DNA of 64,000 nt from Streptomyces kurssanovii (GTDB taxonomy: Bacteria; Actinomycetota; Actinomycetes; Streptomycetales; Streptomycetaceae), in NCBI RefSeq assembly GCF_014649695.1, contig NZ_BMTN01000002.1, forward strand, positions 620,001-684,000, in the 5' to 3' direction. Position 1 is the first letter of the stretch; the number at the start of each line of letters is the position of its first letter. Made by a program: the position numbers and the translations under genes. The notes under the pieces were generated by a model that searched no databases, was not told the origin of the DNA, and worked only from the letters and a program-made list of their open reading frames with translations. Below are positions 20,535-33,514 of the stretch, piece after piece.

Positions 20535-20858
20535 TCAGGCGGTCGGACCGCCGAAGATGTCGATACGGTCGCCCTCGGCAAGGGTCACGATGGCGCGCTT
20601 GGTGTTGGCGCGCTTGCCGAAACCGGTGCGGGTGCGCTTGCGCTTGCCCTGACGGTTGATCGTGTTGACCCCGGTGACCTTGACCGAGAAGACCGCCTCG
20701 ACGGCCTGCTTGATCTGGGTCTTGTTGGAGCCAGGCGCGACGATGAACGTGTACTTGTTCTCGTCGAGCAGGGCGTAGCTCTTCTCGGACACGACCGGCT
20801 TGACGAGAACGTCGCGCGGGTCCGTGAAGGTCTTGCTGGTTACGGTCGCCTCGGACAT
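20535..20858 (-). CDS. rplW: 50S ribosomal protein L23
   Basis: Tunnel-exit protein that docks trigger factor and SRP. The 107-residue protein carries the conserved [20 protein letters not shown] and the [20 protein letters not shown] segments. Its ATG at 20856-20858 overlaps the rplD stop by one base. Confidence 0.97.
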   Translation of the reverse strand: MSEATVTSKTFTDPRDVLVKPVVSEKSYALLDENKYTFIVAPGSNKTQIKQAVEAVFSVKVTGVNTINRQGKRKRTRTGFGKRANTKRAIVTLAEGDRIDIFGGPTA

Positions 20859-21508
20859 CAGACGTCGCTCCCTTCGGTCTCAGCGGCCTTGGGGCCAGAC
20901 ACGAAGGACTCGAAAGCGGCCTTGGTGAAGACCACGTCGTCGGAGACGAGCACGTCGTACGTGTTCAGCTGGCCCGGCTCCAGGATGTGCACCTGGGGCA
21001 GGTTGCGGGCGGACAGCCACGCGGCCTCGTCGGCGCGGTCGACGACCAGGAGCAGGTTCTTGCGCTCACTGATCTTGCCGAACAGCGTCTTCGCTGCCTT
21101 GGTGGAGACCTCGCCCTCGACCACGCCGGAGACGACGTGGATACGGGAGTGACGGGCCCGGTCGGTGAGGGCACCGCGCAGGGCGGCGGCCTTCATCTTC
21201 TTCGGGGTCCGCTGCGAGTAGTCACGCGGCACGGGGCCGTGGACGACGCCACCGCCGGCGAACTGAGGCGCACGGGTCGAACCCTGACGGGCGCGGCCGG
21301 TGCCCTTCTGGCGGTAAGGCTTCTTGCCACCACCGCGGACCTCGCCACGCGTCTTGACCTTGTGCGTGCCCTGACGGGCAGCGGCCAGCTGCGCGACGAC
21401 GACCTGGTGGATCAGCGGGATGCTGACCTTGGCGTCGAAGATCTCGGCCGGGAGCTCAACGGTCCCGGACTTGTCGCCCGCGGGCGACAGGATGTCAATG
21501 GTGCTCAT
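20858..21508 (-). CDS. rplD: 50S ribosomal protein L4
   Basis: Large-subunit protein whose extended loop lines the exit tunnel beside L22; in E. coli it represses the S10 operon through the rpsJ leader. The 216 residues hold the loop [20 protein letters not shown] and [21 protein letters not shown]. Whether it represses here is unknown, but the rpsJ leader in this window is long. Confidence 0.97.
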   Translation of the reverse strand: MSTIDILSPAGDKSGTVELPAEIFDAKVSIPLIHQVVVAQLAAARQGTHKVKTRGEVRGGGKKPYRQKGTGRARQGSTRAPQFAGGGVVHGPVPRDYSQRTPKKMKAAALRGALTDRARHSRIHVVSGVVEGEVSTKAAKTLFGKISERKNLLLVVDRADEAAWLSARNLPQVHILEPGQLNTYDVLVSDDVVFTKAAFESFVSGPKAAETEGSDV

Positions 21509-21513
21509 AGTCC

Positions 21514-22158
21514 TCAGGCCCCCTTGGCCGCAGTGCGGACCAGGACCAGGCCGCCGTTCGGACCAGGAACTGCGCCCTTGATGAGGAGCAGGCCCTTCTC
21601 CGCGTCAACGGCGTGAACGGTCAGGTTCTGGGTGGTGACCCGCTCGTTGCCCATGCGGCCCGCCATGCGGAGGCCCTTGAACACACGGCCCGGGGTGGCG
21701 CAGCCACCGATGGAGCCGGGAGAGCGGTGCTTGCGCTGGGTGCCGTGACCGGCGCCGAGGCCCTTGAAGTTGTGACGCTTCATGACACCGGCGAAGCCCT
21801 TGCCCTTGCTCTTGCCCGTGACGTCGACCTTGACGCCGGACTCGAACACCTCGGCAGTGATCTCCTGGCCCAGCGTGTACTCGCTGGCGTCAGGGGTGCG
21901 GAGCTCCACCAGGTGGCGGCGGGGGGTCACGTCGGCCTTGGCGAAGTGGCCCTTGAGGGGCTTGTTCACCTTGCGAGGGTCGATCTCGCCGAAGGCGATC
22001 TGGACCGACTCGTAGCCGTCGATGTCATTCGTACGGACCTGGGTAACGACACAGGGCCCGGCCTTGACGACGGTCACCGGGACGACACGGTTGTTCTCGT
22101 CCCAGACCTGGGTCATGCCGAGCTTCTCGCCCAGGACGCCCTTGATCTGCTTTGCCAT
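21514..22158 (-). CDS. rplC: 50S ribosomal protein L3
   Basis: Early-assembly protein near the peptidyl-transferase centre. The 214 residues include the N-terminal [20 protein letters not shown] and the conserved loop [19 protein letters not shown] with KMAGRMG-like [12 protein letters not shown]. Glutamine of the GHGTQ segment, methylated in E. coli L3, is present. Confidence 0.98.
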   Translation of the reverse strand: MAKQIKGVLGEKLGMTQVWDENNRVVPVTVVKAGPCVVTQVRTNDIDGYESVQIAFGEIDPRKVNKPLKGHFAKADVTPRRHLVELRTPDASEYTLGQEITAEVFESGVKVDVTGKSKGKGFAGVMKRHNFKGLGAGHGTQRKHRSPGSIGGCATPGRVFKGLRMAGRMGNERVTTQNLTVHAVDAEKGLLLIKGAVPGPNGGLVLVRTAAKGA

Positions 22159-22172
22159 CTCTTCCGCGCCTC

Positions 22173-22481
22173 TCAGAGCTTGATCTCGATGTCGACGCCG
22201 GCCGGAAGGTCCAGGCGCATCAACGAGTCAACGGTCTTGGGCGTCGGGTCGAGGATGTCGATCAGGCGCTTGTGCGTGCGCATCTCGAAGTGCTCGCGCG
22301 AGTCCTTGTACTTGTGCGGCGACTTGATGACGCAGTACACGTTCTTCTCAGTGGGCAGCGGCACCGGGCCTGCGACCGACGCACCAGTGCGGGTCACCGT
22401 CTCGACGATCTTCTTCGCCGAAGAGTCGATGACCTCGTGGTCGTAGGCCTTGAGCCGGATGCGGATCTTCTGTCCCGCCAT
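22173..22481 (-). CDS. rpsJ: 30S ribosomal protein S10 (NusE)
   Basis: Head protein of the 30S subunit and, as NusE, a transcription antitermination factor with NusB and partner of NusG. The 102-residue protein ([20 protein letters not shown]) has the [23 protein letters not shown]-type loop and ends VDIEIKL. First gene of the S10 operon, behind a leader of about 350 bases. Confidence 0.98.
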   Translation of the reverse strand: MAGQKIRIRLKAYDHEVIDSSAKKIVETVTRTGASVAGPVPLPTEKNVYCVIKSPHKYKDSREHFEMRTHKRLIDILDPTPKTVDSLMRLDLPAGVDIEIKL

Positions 22482-22832
22482 GGCTACTCAGTAGTCCTTT
22501 GTCTAGTGAAACGCTCTGGTACTCGGTGGGTCTTGCCCTCTTCTCCGACCCACGCGGTCGGGCGTGTCGCACTCCCTCTACGTAGATCTCCCGAAGGATT
22601 TCCCAACCAAGGGGGTGCGGCCTGCGGCCGCGTATCGGGGGAAGAGCTCCCGCCGAGCGCCTGGCCGGTACCCCGCTGACACTTCCCGGAAGATTCCCGT
22701 ACGTCCGACCCGAGGGTCGACGAGTACTGTGGGACTCGCTTCCGGTCCTCCCGGCGGGAGGCGCGCAGCATCGGCACTCAACCGAGCAACCCGGACAGTC
22801 TGCCACACACTCCCGCGCCCTGGCCAATCGAG
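22482..22832 (-). promoter_or_regulatory. Long 5' leader of the S10 operon
   Basis: About 350 bases lie between the predicted rpsJ transcription start and the ATG. I see no protein gene in it. A hairpin with arms CCGACC and GGTCGG lies at 22546-22562, followed by GGCGTGTCG; the same motif occurs in the rpsL leader. A second Asp-box-like inverted segment near 22705-22715 (CCGACC...GGGTCG) also recurs. Such a leader could host autogenous control, for instance by L4. Confidence 0.5.
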
Positions 22833-22838
22833 CCGAGA

Positions 22839-22866
22839 ACACTACCCCGCGGGGGTTACGTGTCAA
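22839..22866 (-). promoter_or_regulatory. Promoter for the S10 operon
   Basis: On the minus strand a perfect TTGACA (22861-22866) is followed after 16 bases by TAGTGT (22839-22844), a good principal-sigma match. It points to rpsJ and lies about 180 bases from the divergent RNA-ligase gene. Confidence 0.55.
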
Positions 22867-23046
22867 ACAACGGCGCGCAGAACCCCTGTCCGGACGGCCG
22901 CCCCGCGCCCCCGTCCACCTGCCGCCCGGCCTGCACCGGAAGAGGGCCGACCGGGCGCGGCCCGATGAGCGATATTCGGTCGAGCGGGGCTCGTCGCCGC
23001 TCCTACAGTGGCCGGACAGTCATTCGACACGGGGGCCGGTTCTGTC

Positions 23047-24687
23047 ATGCGCACGCACTATCCACGCACGGCTCATCTGCCGTGGTCGCCCGGTGCGACC
23101 TCGGACGATGTGCGCGTCGCGGATCTCGACGGGCTGCGCGGGCGAGAGGTCGTCGTCACCGAGAAGCTCGACGGGGAGAACACCACCCTGTACCGCGACG
23201 GACTGCACGCCCGGTCGCTGGACTCCGCCCATCATCCGTCCCGGGCCTGGGTGAAGGCACTGCAGGGACGCGTCGCGCACGGCATACCGGAGGACTGGCG
23301 GGTGTGCGGGGAGAACATGTTCGCCCGGCACTCGATCGCCTACGACGACCTGGAGAGCTACTTCTACGGGTTCTCCGTGTGGGACGAACTCGGCTGGTGC
23401 CTGGAGTGGGACCGGACCGTCGCCTTCCTGCGCGATCTGGGTGTCCCCGTACCGAGGGTGCTGTGGCGCGGCGTGTTCGACGAGCGGGCGCTGCGGGCCC
23501 TGAAGCCGGACCTCGCCCGGCAGGAGGGCTTCGTCGTCCGCACCGCCGACGGCTTCATGGCCGAGGAGTTCGGGCAGCGGGTCGCCAAGTGGGTGCGGGC
23601 CGGGCATGTGCGGACCGATACGCACTGGATGCACGCGGCCGTCGTACCGAACGGGCTCGGGCCCGGCGCCGCGCTGTGGGACGTACGGTCCGGGGCCGCG
23701 CCGGACCCCCGGGCGCTGGGCGTGGGCGACGGTGACGCCGAGGCCGTGGCGCGGCTGGACAGCGGCGGCCGCACGGGGGACGCCCGGCTCGCCGGCGTAC
23801 TCGCGGCGCTGCTCCACCGGGAGCGGCGGGCCGCGCTCGCGCCCCGCCTGGCGCCGCTGCTCGGCCTGCCGCTCGCGCGGCGCGTCGCCGACCTGGTCGG
23901 GCTGCAGGCCGGGCTGCACCGGCCGTACCCGGACGAGCGGCGCCGCGCCGGGCTCGTCCGGATGTCGTACGCCGCCGATCTCGGTGTGCTGCACGCGGTG
24001 GCCGCGGCGACGGCCAGGACGGGGGAGGCGCGGGAGCAGGTGGAGTGGTCCGCGCTGCACGCCTCGGACGTCGCGCCCCTGGACGGGCTCACAGAGGAGT
24101 TCGCCGATCTGGACGACGACGCGGCAGCCCGCTGCCGGGCCGAGGCCCGCGAGGCGTACGCCGAGGGCCGCATCGGCAGCACGGCGGAGGCCACCGCCGC
24201 GACCTGGCGGTGGCGCTCGGGAGACTTCCCCCGGCTGATCCATCTGGTGGGCCCGTCCGGCAGCGGAAAGAGTTCGTTCGCGCAGGGCCTCGGCGGGGTG
24301 GACGCGCGGGTGTCCCTCGACGAACTGCGCCGCGCCCGCGGGTCGCGCGCCGACCAGAAGGCCAACGGGGACGTACTCCGCGAAGGGCTCGGCCTGCTGG
24401 ACGCCGCCCTGGCGCGCGGCGGCACCGTGGTGTGGGACGCCACGTCCCTCAACCCCCACCAGCGGTCGCTGGTGCACGCGGTGGCCCGCCGTCGCGACGC
24501 GCTCACGACCCACGCCGTGCTGCTGGTCGACGAGGACGAGCTGGCGCGGCGCAATCTGGAAAGAGAGCACCCCGTGCCGCCGGAGGTGCTGACCTCGCAA
24601 CTGCACCGGTTCGTCCCGCCGTACCCGGGCCAGGCGCACCGCACCTGGTACATCGGGGCGGGCGGGACCGTCGAGGAGGAGGCGTAG
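23047..24687 (+). CDS. RNA ligase fused to a polynucleotide kinase
   Basis: A 546-residue cytoplasmic protein starting at ATG 23047 (MRTHYPRTAHLPWSPG); a GTG at 23008 would add 13 unconserved residues. The N-terminal part is an ATP-dependent RNA ligase: motif I EKLDGEN with the predicted adenylated Lys40, motif III YFYGFSVWD (105-113), motif IV EGFVVR (160-165) and motif V VAKWVR (179-184). A helical middle region follows. The C-terminal part (from about 395) is a P-loop kinase with Walker A GPSGSGKSS (402-410), SLDELR and WDAT (463-466), like 5'-OH polynucleotide kinases. It can therefore phosphorylate 5' ends and seal RNA breaks. It forms an operon with the next gene, whose start lies three bases after this stop. 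The specific substrate is unknown; tRNA is a likely guess. Confidence 0.87.
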   Translation: MRTHYPRTAHLPWSPGATSDDVRVADLDGLRGREVVVTEKLDGENTTLYRDGLHARSLDSAHHPSRAWVKALQGRVAHGIPEDWRVCGENMFARHSIAYDDLESYFYGFSVWDELGWCLEWDRTVAFLRDLGVPVPRVLWRGVFDERALRALKPDLARQEGFVVRTADGFMAEEFGQRVAKWVRAGHVRTDTHWMHAAVVPNGLGPGAALWDVRSGAAPDPRALGVGDGDAEAVARLDSGGRTGDARLAGVLAALLHRERRAALAPRLAPLLGLPLARRVADLVGLQAGLHRPYPDERRRAGLVRMSYAADLGVLHAVAAATARTGEAREQVEWSALHASDVAPLDGLTEEFADLDDDAAARCRAEAREAYAEGRIGSTAEATAATWRWRSGDFPRLIHLVGPSGSGKSSFAQGLGGVDARVSLDELRRARGSRADQKANGDVLREGLGLLDAALARGGTVVWDATSLNPHQRSLVHAVARRRDALTTHAVLLVDEDELARRNLEREHPVPPEVLTSQLHRFVPPYPGQAHRTWYIGAGGTVEEEA

Positions 24688-24690
24688 GCC

Positions 24691-27444
24691 GTGCGTACCA
24701 GCGAGGAGATCTACCACCGGGTCCGCTGGGACGCGCGCTTCGACCCGGCCCGCTTCGTGATCGGCGTGCGCCGGCGCGAGGCGGCCCCCAAACGCATGCC
24801 GCTGTCGGCCTTCGTGCCGGGCGGGGACATCCCCTGGCACCGGGTGCTGTTCTTCGAGGCGGACGGCGAACTGGTCTGGGACCGGGCCACGGGCGTGGAC
24901 CGGATCGACGACACCGAGGCGGGCCGGGTACGGGAGGCGCGCCGGCTGCGTGCGCCGTTCTTCGAGGCACGGACGCCGTACGCGTGGGACGGGGACGGCT
25001 GGGTGCCGGCACACATACCCACGGGCACCGCGGGGAGCCTGCGCGTCCTGACCTGGAACACGCTGTGGGACCGCTACGACTCCGACCGCATCGCCACCGC
25101 CGTACGCCGCCCCCTGCTGATCGACGCCCTCCGCGAGGCGGACGCGGACGTCGTCGCGCTCCAGGAGGTTGAGCCCGAGCTGCTCGTCATGCTGCTGCGC
25201 GCGCCGTGGGTACGGGACACGTACACGGTGGCGACCGATCCCGGCGGCCGTGACGTCGACGAGTGCGGGCTGCTGCTGCTCAGCAGGCTGCCCGTACGGG
25301 AGGCGGGCCACCATGCCCTCGGCCCGCACAAGGCGGTGACGGCGATCGTCGTGGAGACCGGCGGCGGTCCGGTGACCGTGGCCGCGACCCACCTCACCAG
25401 TGACCACTCGGAGGACGGCCCCGCCCGGCGGAACGCCGAACTGGCCCGGATCGCCGAGGGGTTGGCGGGCATCGATGGGGACGTCGTCCTCATGGGCGAC
25501 TTCAACGACGGCACGGACACACCGCAGACGACGCTCGGCATGCGCGACGCCTGGAGCGATGCGCACGGACACGGTGACACGACCCCGACCTTCGACCCGG
25601 CCGCCAATCCGCTGGCCGCCGTCTCGTCCCTGACGGGGCGGGTGTCCCGGCTGGACCGCGTACTGCTCCGGTCGGACGCGCTCCGGGTCGACTCGGCCGT
25701 CCTGCATGGTGACGTCCCGGGCCCCGAGGGCCTGTACATCTCCGACCACTACGGCGTGGAGGTCGCCCTGAGCCCCGCGCGGCAGGAGAGCGGCGTTCTC
25801 GACGTGCGGCCGACGGCCCGCACGGCCGTGGCCTGGCTGCCGCCCGCCGGGCTGTGGCGACCGATCCAGGACGTCCGCCGCGACCACGACCCGCAGATCC
25901 ACCGCTGGCCGCCGCACGTCAACCTGCTCTTCGGGTTCGTGCCGGAGTCCGCCTTCGAGGAAGCCGTCCCGCTGCTCGCGGAGGCGGCCGCGGACGTCGC
26001 CCCCTTCGACGCCCGGCTGGAGGGCGTGCACAGCTTCGGGCACCGCGAGGACGCGACCGTGTGGCTCGACCCGGCGGCGGCCGGCGAGCAGCCGTGGCAG
26101 GAGCTCCGCCGCTCCCTGGAGCGGCGGTTCCCCCGCTGCCGCGGCCGGCGGGAGGGTTTCACCCCGCACCTGAGCCTGGGCCGGACCCGCGATCCGCAGC
26201 CGCTGGTGGCCGAGTGCGCGTCCCGGCTCGGCGGCATGTCCGCCGGGGTCGGCGAGCTGGTGCTGCTCTCGCGCCGCGCCGGCGAGCCGATGCGGGTACG
26301 GGCGACGGTGGCGCTCGGAACGGGCGAGGTGCGCTGGGCACCGGAGGCGCCGGGCGTACCGGAGGCCCCGGTCCCACCGCAGGACGAGCGTGTCGCCGAC
26401 GAGGTCCGGGTACGGGTCGAGCGGGCACTCGCGGGCGGGTGCGTGCACCTCGTCGGTTCGCGGCGTACGGGGTGCGCGCTGCCCGGCGCCGATCTGGACC
26501 TGGTCGCCGCCGTGCCGGGCACGCCCGGACTCGCCGGCGTACGCGCCCGGCTGACCGCTGCGCTGCCCGAAGCGACGGACGTGCGGGACGTGATCGGGGC
26601 ACGTGTCCCCGGACTGCGGCTGAGCGTCGGTGGCCTCGCCGTGGACATGGCCGTCGTCGCCACCGGGGCGCTCGACCCGGCGGAAGCGGTCGGCCGCCGG
26701 GCCGAGCTGGGCGACGACGCGGCGGTCGCGCTCAGCGCGGTGAGCGACGCCGACGCGCTCCTCGACGAGGTCGCGGGCCGCCGGGAGGCGTTCACTCACC
26801 TGGCCCGCCAGGTGAAGACCTGGGCCAGGGCCCGTGGGCTGGACTCCGCTCCGTTCGGCGGGCTGCCGGGCCTCGGCTGGTCCGTCCTCGCGGCGCGTAC
26901 CGTCCGCGAGGCCGGCGACCTGCCGCCCGGCGAACTGCTCCGCCACTTCTTCGCGACCTGGGCGGCCTGGGACTGGCGCGAGCCGGTCGGCGGCCCGGCG
27001 CGCCCGGATCTGCCGGTCACCGTCATGACCCCGACCGCCCCGGTGCGCCCCTGCTCGGACCAGATCACCGCGGGCATGCGCGACCTGATCACGCAGGAAC
27101 TGTTCCGGGCCTGGGAGCTCCTGGACGGCGTCTCCCCCGAACCGCTGCTCGCCCCTCCCCCGATGCACCGCCGGCACGCGGCCTGGGCGGTCGTGACCGT
27201 CGCCCCCGGCGACGAGGGCCGCGTCCGCGGCCGGATGCGGGCGCTGCTGACGGCGCTGCCACAGCCCGGTGTCCACGCGTGGCCGCGCCCGTTCGCCGAC
27301 TCCCCCGTGCGCTACGCCGTCGGCCTCGGCCCCACCCCGCCGGACCCGGCCGGGCTGGCGGATCTCACCGCGTCCTGGCTCAGGGGGCTGACCGGCACGA
27401 CGGTCGAGCACGCGCCGTGCGGTGACGTGCCGACTCTCGTGTGA
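24691..27444 (+). CDS. Four-domain RNA end-processing protein (MJ1316-like, EEP, 2H, poly(A)-polymerase-like)
   Basis: A 917-residue multidomain protein with a GTG start and an RBS inside the ligase gene. Residues 1-100 resemble the DUF504/MJ1316 domain predicted to recognise cyclic RNA ends. Residues 115-360 are an endonuclease/exonuclease/phosphatase domain with N123, E159, H234, D270/N272 and SDH (351-353). Residues 370-545 look like a 2H phosphoesterase with H409-x-N and H493-x-S. Residues 565-917 are a poly(A) polymerase/CCA-type nucleotidyltransferase: GS (589-590), DLD (601-603), a third acid in VDM (652), the FGGLPGLGW motif of the central domain, and a C-terminal RNA-binding-like region. 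Together with the ligase-kinase it supplies recognition, end healing, nucleotide addition and sealing. The activities are inferred from motifs. The first 2H motif has N where T or S is usual. Confidence 0.85.
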   Translation: MRTSEEIYHRVRWDARFDPARFVIGVRRREAAPKRMPLSAFVPGGDIPWHRVLFFEADGELVWDRATGVDRIDDTEAGRVREARRLRAPFFEARTPYAWDGDGWVPAHIPTGTAGSLRVLTWNTLWDRYDSDRIATAVRRPLLIDALREADADVVALQEVEPELLVMLLRAPWVRDTYTVATDPGGRDVDECGLLLLSRLPVREAGHHALGPHKAVTAIVVETGGGPVTVAATHLTSDHSEDGPARRNAELARIAEGLAGIDGDVVLMGDFNDGTDTPQTTLGMRDAWSDAHGHGDTTPTFDPAANPLAAVSSLTGRVSRLDRVLLRSDALRVDSAVLHGDVPGPEGLYISDHYGVEVALSPARQESGVLDVRPTARTAVAWLPPAGLWRPIQDVRRDHDPQIHRWPPHVNLLFGFVPESAFEEAVPLLAEAAADVAPFDARLEGVHSFGHREDATVWLDPAAAGEQPWQELRRSLERRFPRCRGRREGFTPHLSLGRTRDPQPLVAECASRLGGMSAGVGELVLLSRRAGEPMRVRATVALGTGEVRWAPEAPGVPEAPVPPQDERVADEVRVRVERALAGGCVHLVGSRRTGCALPGADLDLVAAVPGTPGLAGVRARLTAALPEATDVRDVIGARVPGLRLSVGGLAVDMAVVATGALDPAEAVGRRAELGDDAAVALSAVSDADALLDEVAGRREAFTHLARQVKTWARARGLDSAPFGGLPGLGWSVLAARTVREAGDLPPGELLRHFFATWAAWDWREPVGGPARPDLPVTVMTPTAPVRPCSDQITAGMRDLITQELFRAWELLDGVSPEPLLAPPPMHRRHAAWAVVTVAPGDEGRVRGRMRALLTALPQPGVHAWPRPFADSPVRYAVGLGPTPPDPAGLADLTASWLRGLTGTTVEHAPCGDVPTLV

Positions 27445-27711
27445 CGTGCCGGCTCTCGCGTAAGGCACGGCCGCCGCGCACCGAGGGTCGGCCGCCGCGC
27501 CCCGGCGCCGGCCGCCCCATTCGCCGGCCGCCCCGGCGTCGGGAGTCAGATCGAACACATGGCGAACATCCAGGCAACCCCCGGCAGCCGCGCCCCGTCT
27601 AGTTGATCGCGGCTGTCGGCTCGACCGGCCCGGCCGCCACCTGGGGATTTCACAGTACGCAGACGGGGGCGCCGCCCGGCCGCTGCGGGGGGACCGGACG
27701 GAGCACCACAA

Positions 27712-29862
27712 GTGGAAGACAGAGCTGTGTCAGGGCTGCGCTCGAGCAGGTCCAGGCCCCGGCGGCGCAGCATCGTCGCCGCCATCGGCGCACTGGCCGC
27801 GGCCGGCTCGGCCACCGCCCTCACGTCGTGTTCCGTGCCCGCGCCACGGCGCACCGGGCCCGTCACCGATCCCGCGCCCGGCATCGCCATAAGCGACTCA
27901 CGGCCCGCCCGGCTGATGCAGATACTGGCGCACCCCGACGACGACCTGTACTTCATGAACCCGGACACCCAGCGGATGCTGGACTCCGGCGTACCCCTCG
28001 TCTGCGTGTACGTCACGGCAGGCGAGGCCAACGGCGTCAACAAGGCGCCCGGGCGCCCCCGTCCCTCCGCGGACAAGAGCGCGTACTCGTCCGCCCGTCA
28101 CCAGGGCCTGCGGCAGGCGTACGCGACCCTGCTCGGTCTGCCCAAGTACACGGAATGGCAGAAGGGCGTCACGACGCTGCGCGGTGGCCGGCGGGCCGAG
28201 ATCAACAGCCTGGCCGTCGGCCCCCGGCGCGTCGACCTGATCTACCTCAACCTCGCCATGCACACCACCCGCCATGCGCGGCTCGGTATGCCGAACCTGT
28301 GGCGGGACCGGGCGCTGGAGCTGCCGACCGTCGTCGCCGACGACTCCCCCGTGCGCAGGATCGAGAGTTACGACTACGACCGGCTCGTCGACGTCCTCGT
28401 CGGGCTGATGGACCGCTACCGTCCCACCGTCGTGCAGACCCTGGACCCTGATCCCGACATCCAGTACAGCGACGAGGTCACCCGTAAGAAGGACAGCGAG
28501 CAGCGCGGCTACTCGGACCACGGGGACCACACGGCCGTGGCCTCCTTCAGCTGGGCGGCGATGGCCCGGTGGGTGGCCGAGTCGGCCCGCGACGGCGGCG
28601 AGATACCGGCGTTCGTCGCCACCTCCTTCCGCGGCTACTACAACCGGCACTGGCCGAAGAACCTGCCGGACGGCGTGCTGCGGCAAAAGGCCGGCCATCT
28701 GGTCCCGTACGGCGGGGAGGCCGACTGGAGCTGCGGCAACAGCGGCGGATGCGGCGACTACAACGTGGGCGGCGAACGGCCTCTGACGAACAAGAAGGGC
28801 TGGGTCCGGTCCACCCACTACCGCTATCCCGGACCCCGCACGGCCCTCTCCGCGGAACCGGACGGACGGCTGACCGCGTACGGGGTGCTGGGGCTGCGCG
28901 CCGTGCGCTGGCGGGAGGCGGAGGCCGGAAGCGGCCGGTGGGGGCAGCCCTCCGACCTCGGCGGCGGCCCTCTCGCACCGACGCTGGGCGCGACGGCGCT
29001 CGGTGACGGACGGCAGCTCCTCTTCGCCCTTCGCTTCTCGGCGATCAGCGGTCACGGCGGGAACAACGCCCGGGAGATAGTGCTGCTGGAACAGCGCTCC
29101 GCGGGCGGACCCTTCCTCGCGTGGCGCGGTCTGGGCAACCCCGAGCGCCATGACGACCGGGGCCGGCGGATCGGCGTGCCGGTGGCCGTCACCGCGCCCG
29201 ACGGGCGGGTTCACCTGTTCGTGCGCAACGCGGACAAGGGCGTGAGCACACGGGTCCGGGAGACGGACGGCCGCTGGAGCGGCTGGCGGGCCCTCGACGG
29301 CAACGCCGAGATACAGGACGGGCTGACCACCGTCGTCGACGCGGCCGGTCGTGTCCATCTGTTCGGCGCGGGCTTCGCCACCGTCCACCACTGGAGCCAG
29401 GACGCGCCCGGCCTGCCCCTCGGCCGGCGTCCCGGCGGACACCTGCCGGCCGCCGTCGACACCCCCGCCGCGCTCGCGAGGACCGACGGTTCCGTGCACC
29501 TGCTGTACCGGACGGAGCGGCCCTGGAAGCGGACGGCCCCACGGGACTCCCGGGGCAGCGCCTCCCCCGCTCTCACCCGCTTCAGCTCGGACGGCAGGCT
29601 GCTGCCCGCGGTCCGCTTCGACGGATACGGACCGCTCGCCACGGCCGGTGACCCCGAGCGTGCCGTCCTGCTGGGTCTGGATCTTCGGGGCCGGGTGCAG
29701 TTGCGGCACGAGGGCCGGCTGCTGACCCGTACCGCCGGTGCAGTGGCCCTGGACACCCCCACGCTGGACGTCACCCCCGCCGGGGAGGTCAGGGTCGTCG
29801 GCATGGGCCCGGACGCACACCCGTGGACCTGGTCGCCGGGGACGACCACGGCGACCGGCTGA
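27712..29862 (+). CDS. PIG-L-type deacetylase lipoprotein with C-terminal propeller-like repeats
   Basis: A 716-residue exported protein with a GTG start (an alternative GTG lies at 27727). The N-terminus has a twin-arginine-like RPRRRS stretch, a hydrophobic segment and the lipobox LTSC (Cys40), so it is probably a lipoprotein. Residues 65-330 form a PIG-L/LmbE N-acetylglucosaminyl-deacetylase domain: AHPDDD (73-78), TAGEANG, and the [10 protein letters not shown] zinc motif. Residues 380-716 contain repeats of the type DGRVHLF and W-x-GW-R, like the PLL sialidase-like propeller modules that bind sugars. It probably deacetylates an N-acetyl sugar outside the cell; the substrate is unknown. 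Convergent with tuf. Confidence 0.8.
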   Translation: MEDRAVSGLRSSRSRPRRRSIVAAIGALAAAGSATALTSCSVPAPRRTGPVTDPAPGIAISDSRPARLMQILAHPDDDLYFMNPDTQRMLDSGVPLVCVYVTAGEANGVNKAPGRPRPSADKSAYSSARHQGLRQAYATLLGLPKYTEWQKGVTTLRGGRRAEINSLAVGPRRVDLIYLNLAMHTTRHARLGMPNLWRDRALELPTVVADDSPVRRIESYDYDRLVDVLVGLMDRYRPTVVQTLDPDPDIQYSDEVTRKKDSEQRGYSDHGDHTAVASFSWAAMARWVAESARDGGEIPAFVATSFRGYYNRHWPKNLPDGVLRQKAGHLVPYGGEADWSCGNSGGCGDYNVGGERPLTNKKGWVRSTHYRYPGPRTALSAEPDGRLTAYGVLGLRAVRWREAEAGSGRWGQPSDLGGGPLAPTLGATALGDGRQLLFALRFSAISGHGGNNAREIVLLEQRSAGGPFLAWRGLGNPERHDDRGRRIGVPVAVTAPDGRVHLFVRNADKGVSTRVRETDGRWSGWRALDGNAEIQDGLTTVVDAAGRVHLFGAGFATVHHWSQDAPGLPLGRRPGGHLPAAVDTPAALARTDGSVHLLYRTERPWKRTAPRDSRGSASPALTRFSSDGRLLPAVRFDGYGPLATAGDPERAVLLGLDLRGRVQLRHEGRLLTRTAGAVALDTPTLDVTPAGEVRVVGMGPDAHPWTWSPGTTTATG

Positions 29863-29934
29863 CCGGGCGGGCACCGGGCACGCGGGGCCCGCCCGGCGCC
29901 CGCCGGACGTGGCGAAGGCCCCGCGGACATGACG

Positions 29935-29966
29935 AAGGGCCCCGCACCGAGAGGTGCGGGGCCCTT
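29935..29966. terminator. Terminator between the PIG-L gene and tuf
   Basis: Perfect 14-bp stem (29935-29948 and 29953-29966) with a GAGA loop, followed on the plus strand by CTTG and on the minus strand by CGTC. It lies between convergent genes and can serve both. Confidence 0.8.
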
Positions 29967-30002
29967 CTTGCAGCTCAGCGAGCTACCAGGTCAGAGCAAC
30001 AA

Positions 30003-31196
<1,194 letters not shown>

Positions 31197-31272
31197 TGGG
31201 GTCCTCCTGTGGAGTGGTTCTGTACGCCTTACTCATCGGCGCCAGGTGATCTTTGCTGGGATGCCGGGGCCC

Positions 31273-31307
31273 GGGGCATTCCCGTCGTGTTGCGACGGGA
31301 ATGCCCC
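31273..31307 (-). terminator. Hairpin between fusA and tuf
   Basis: A perfect 15-bp inverted repeat (31273-31287 and 31293-31307) with a TGTTG loop lies in the fusA-tuf gap. No T run follows. It may terminate part of the str-operon transcript so that tuf also relies on its own promoter. Confidence 0.6.
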
Positions 31308-31349
31308 TGGAGGCTCCGGTGACAAGCCTAAAGCGTGAACTCGGGAGAG

Positions 31350-33476
<2,127 letters not shown>

Positions 33477-33514
33477 AAGGCTCAATCTTCTCTCGGTCTC
33501 GATGTGGGTAGCGA

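Noticed and set aside
23020-27711. 1563-codon minus-strand ORF through the RNA-repair genes
   Set aside because: Antisense shadow; the plus-strand proteins carry all the recognisable catalytic motifs.
27898-29874. 658-codon minus-strand ORF opposite the PIG-L gene
   Set aside because: Antisense to a gene with clear motifs; no domain seen.
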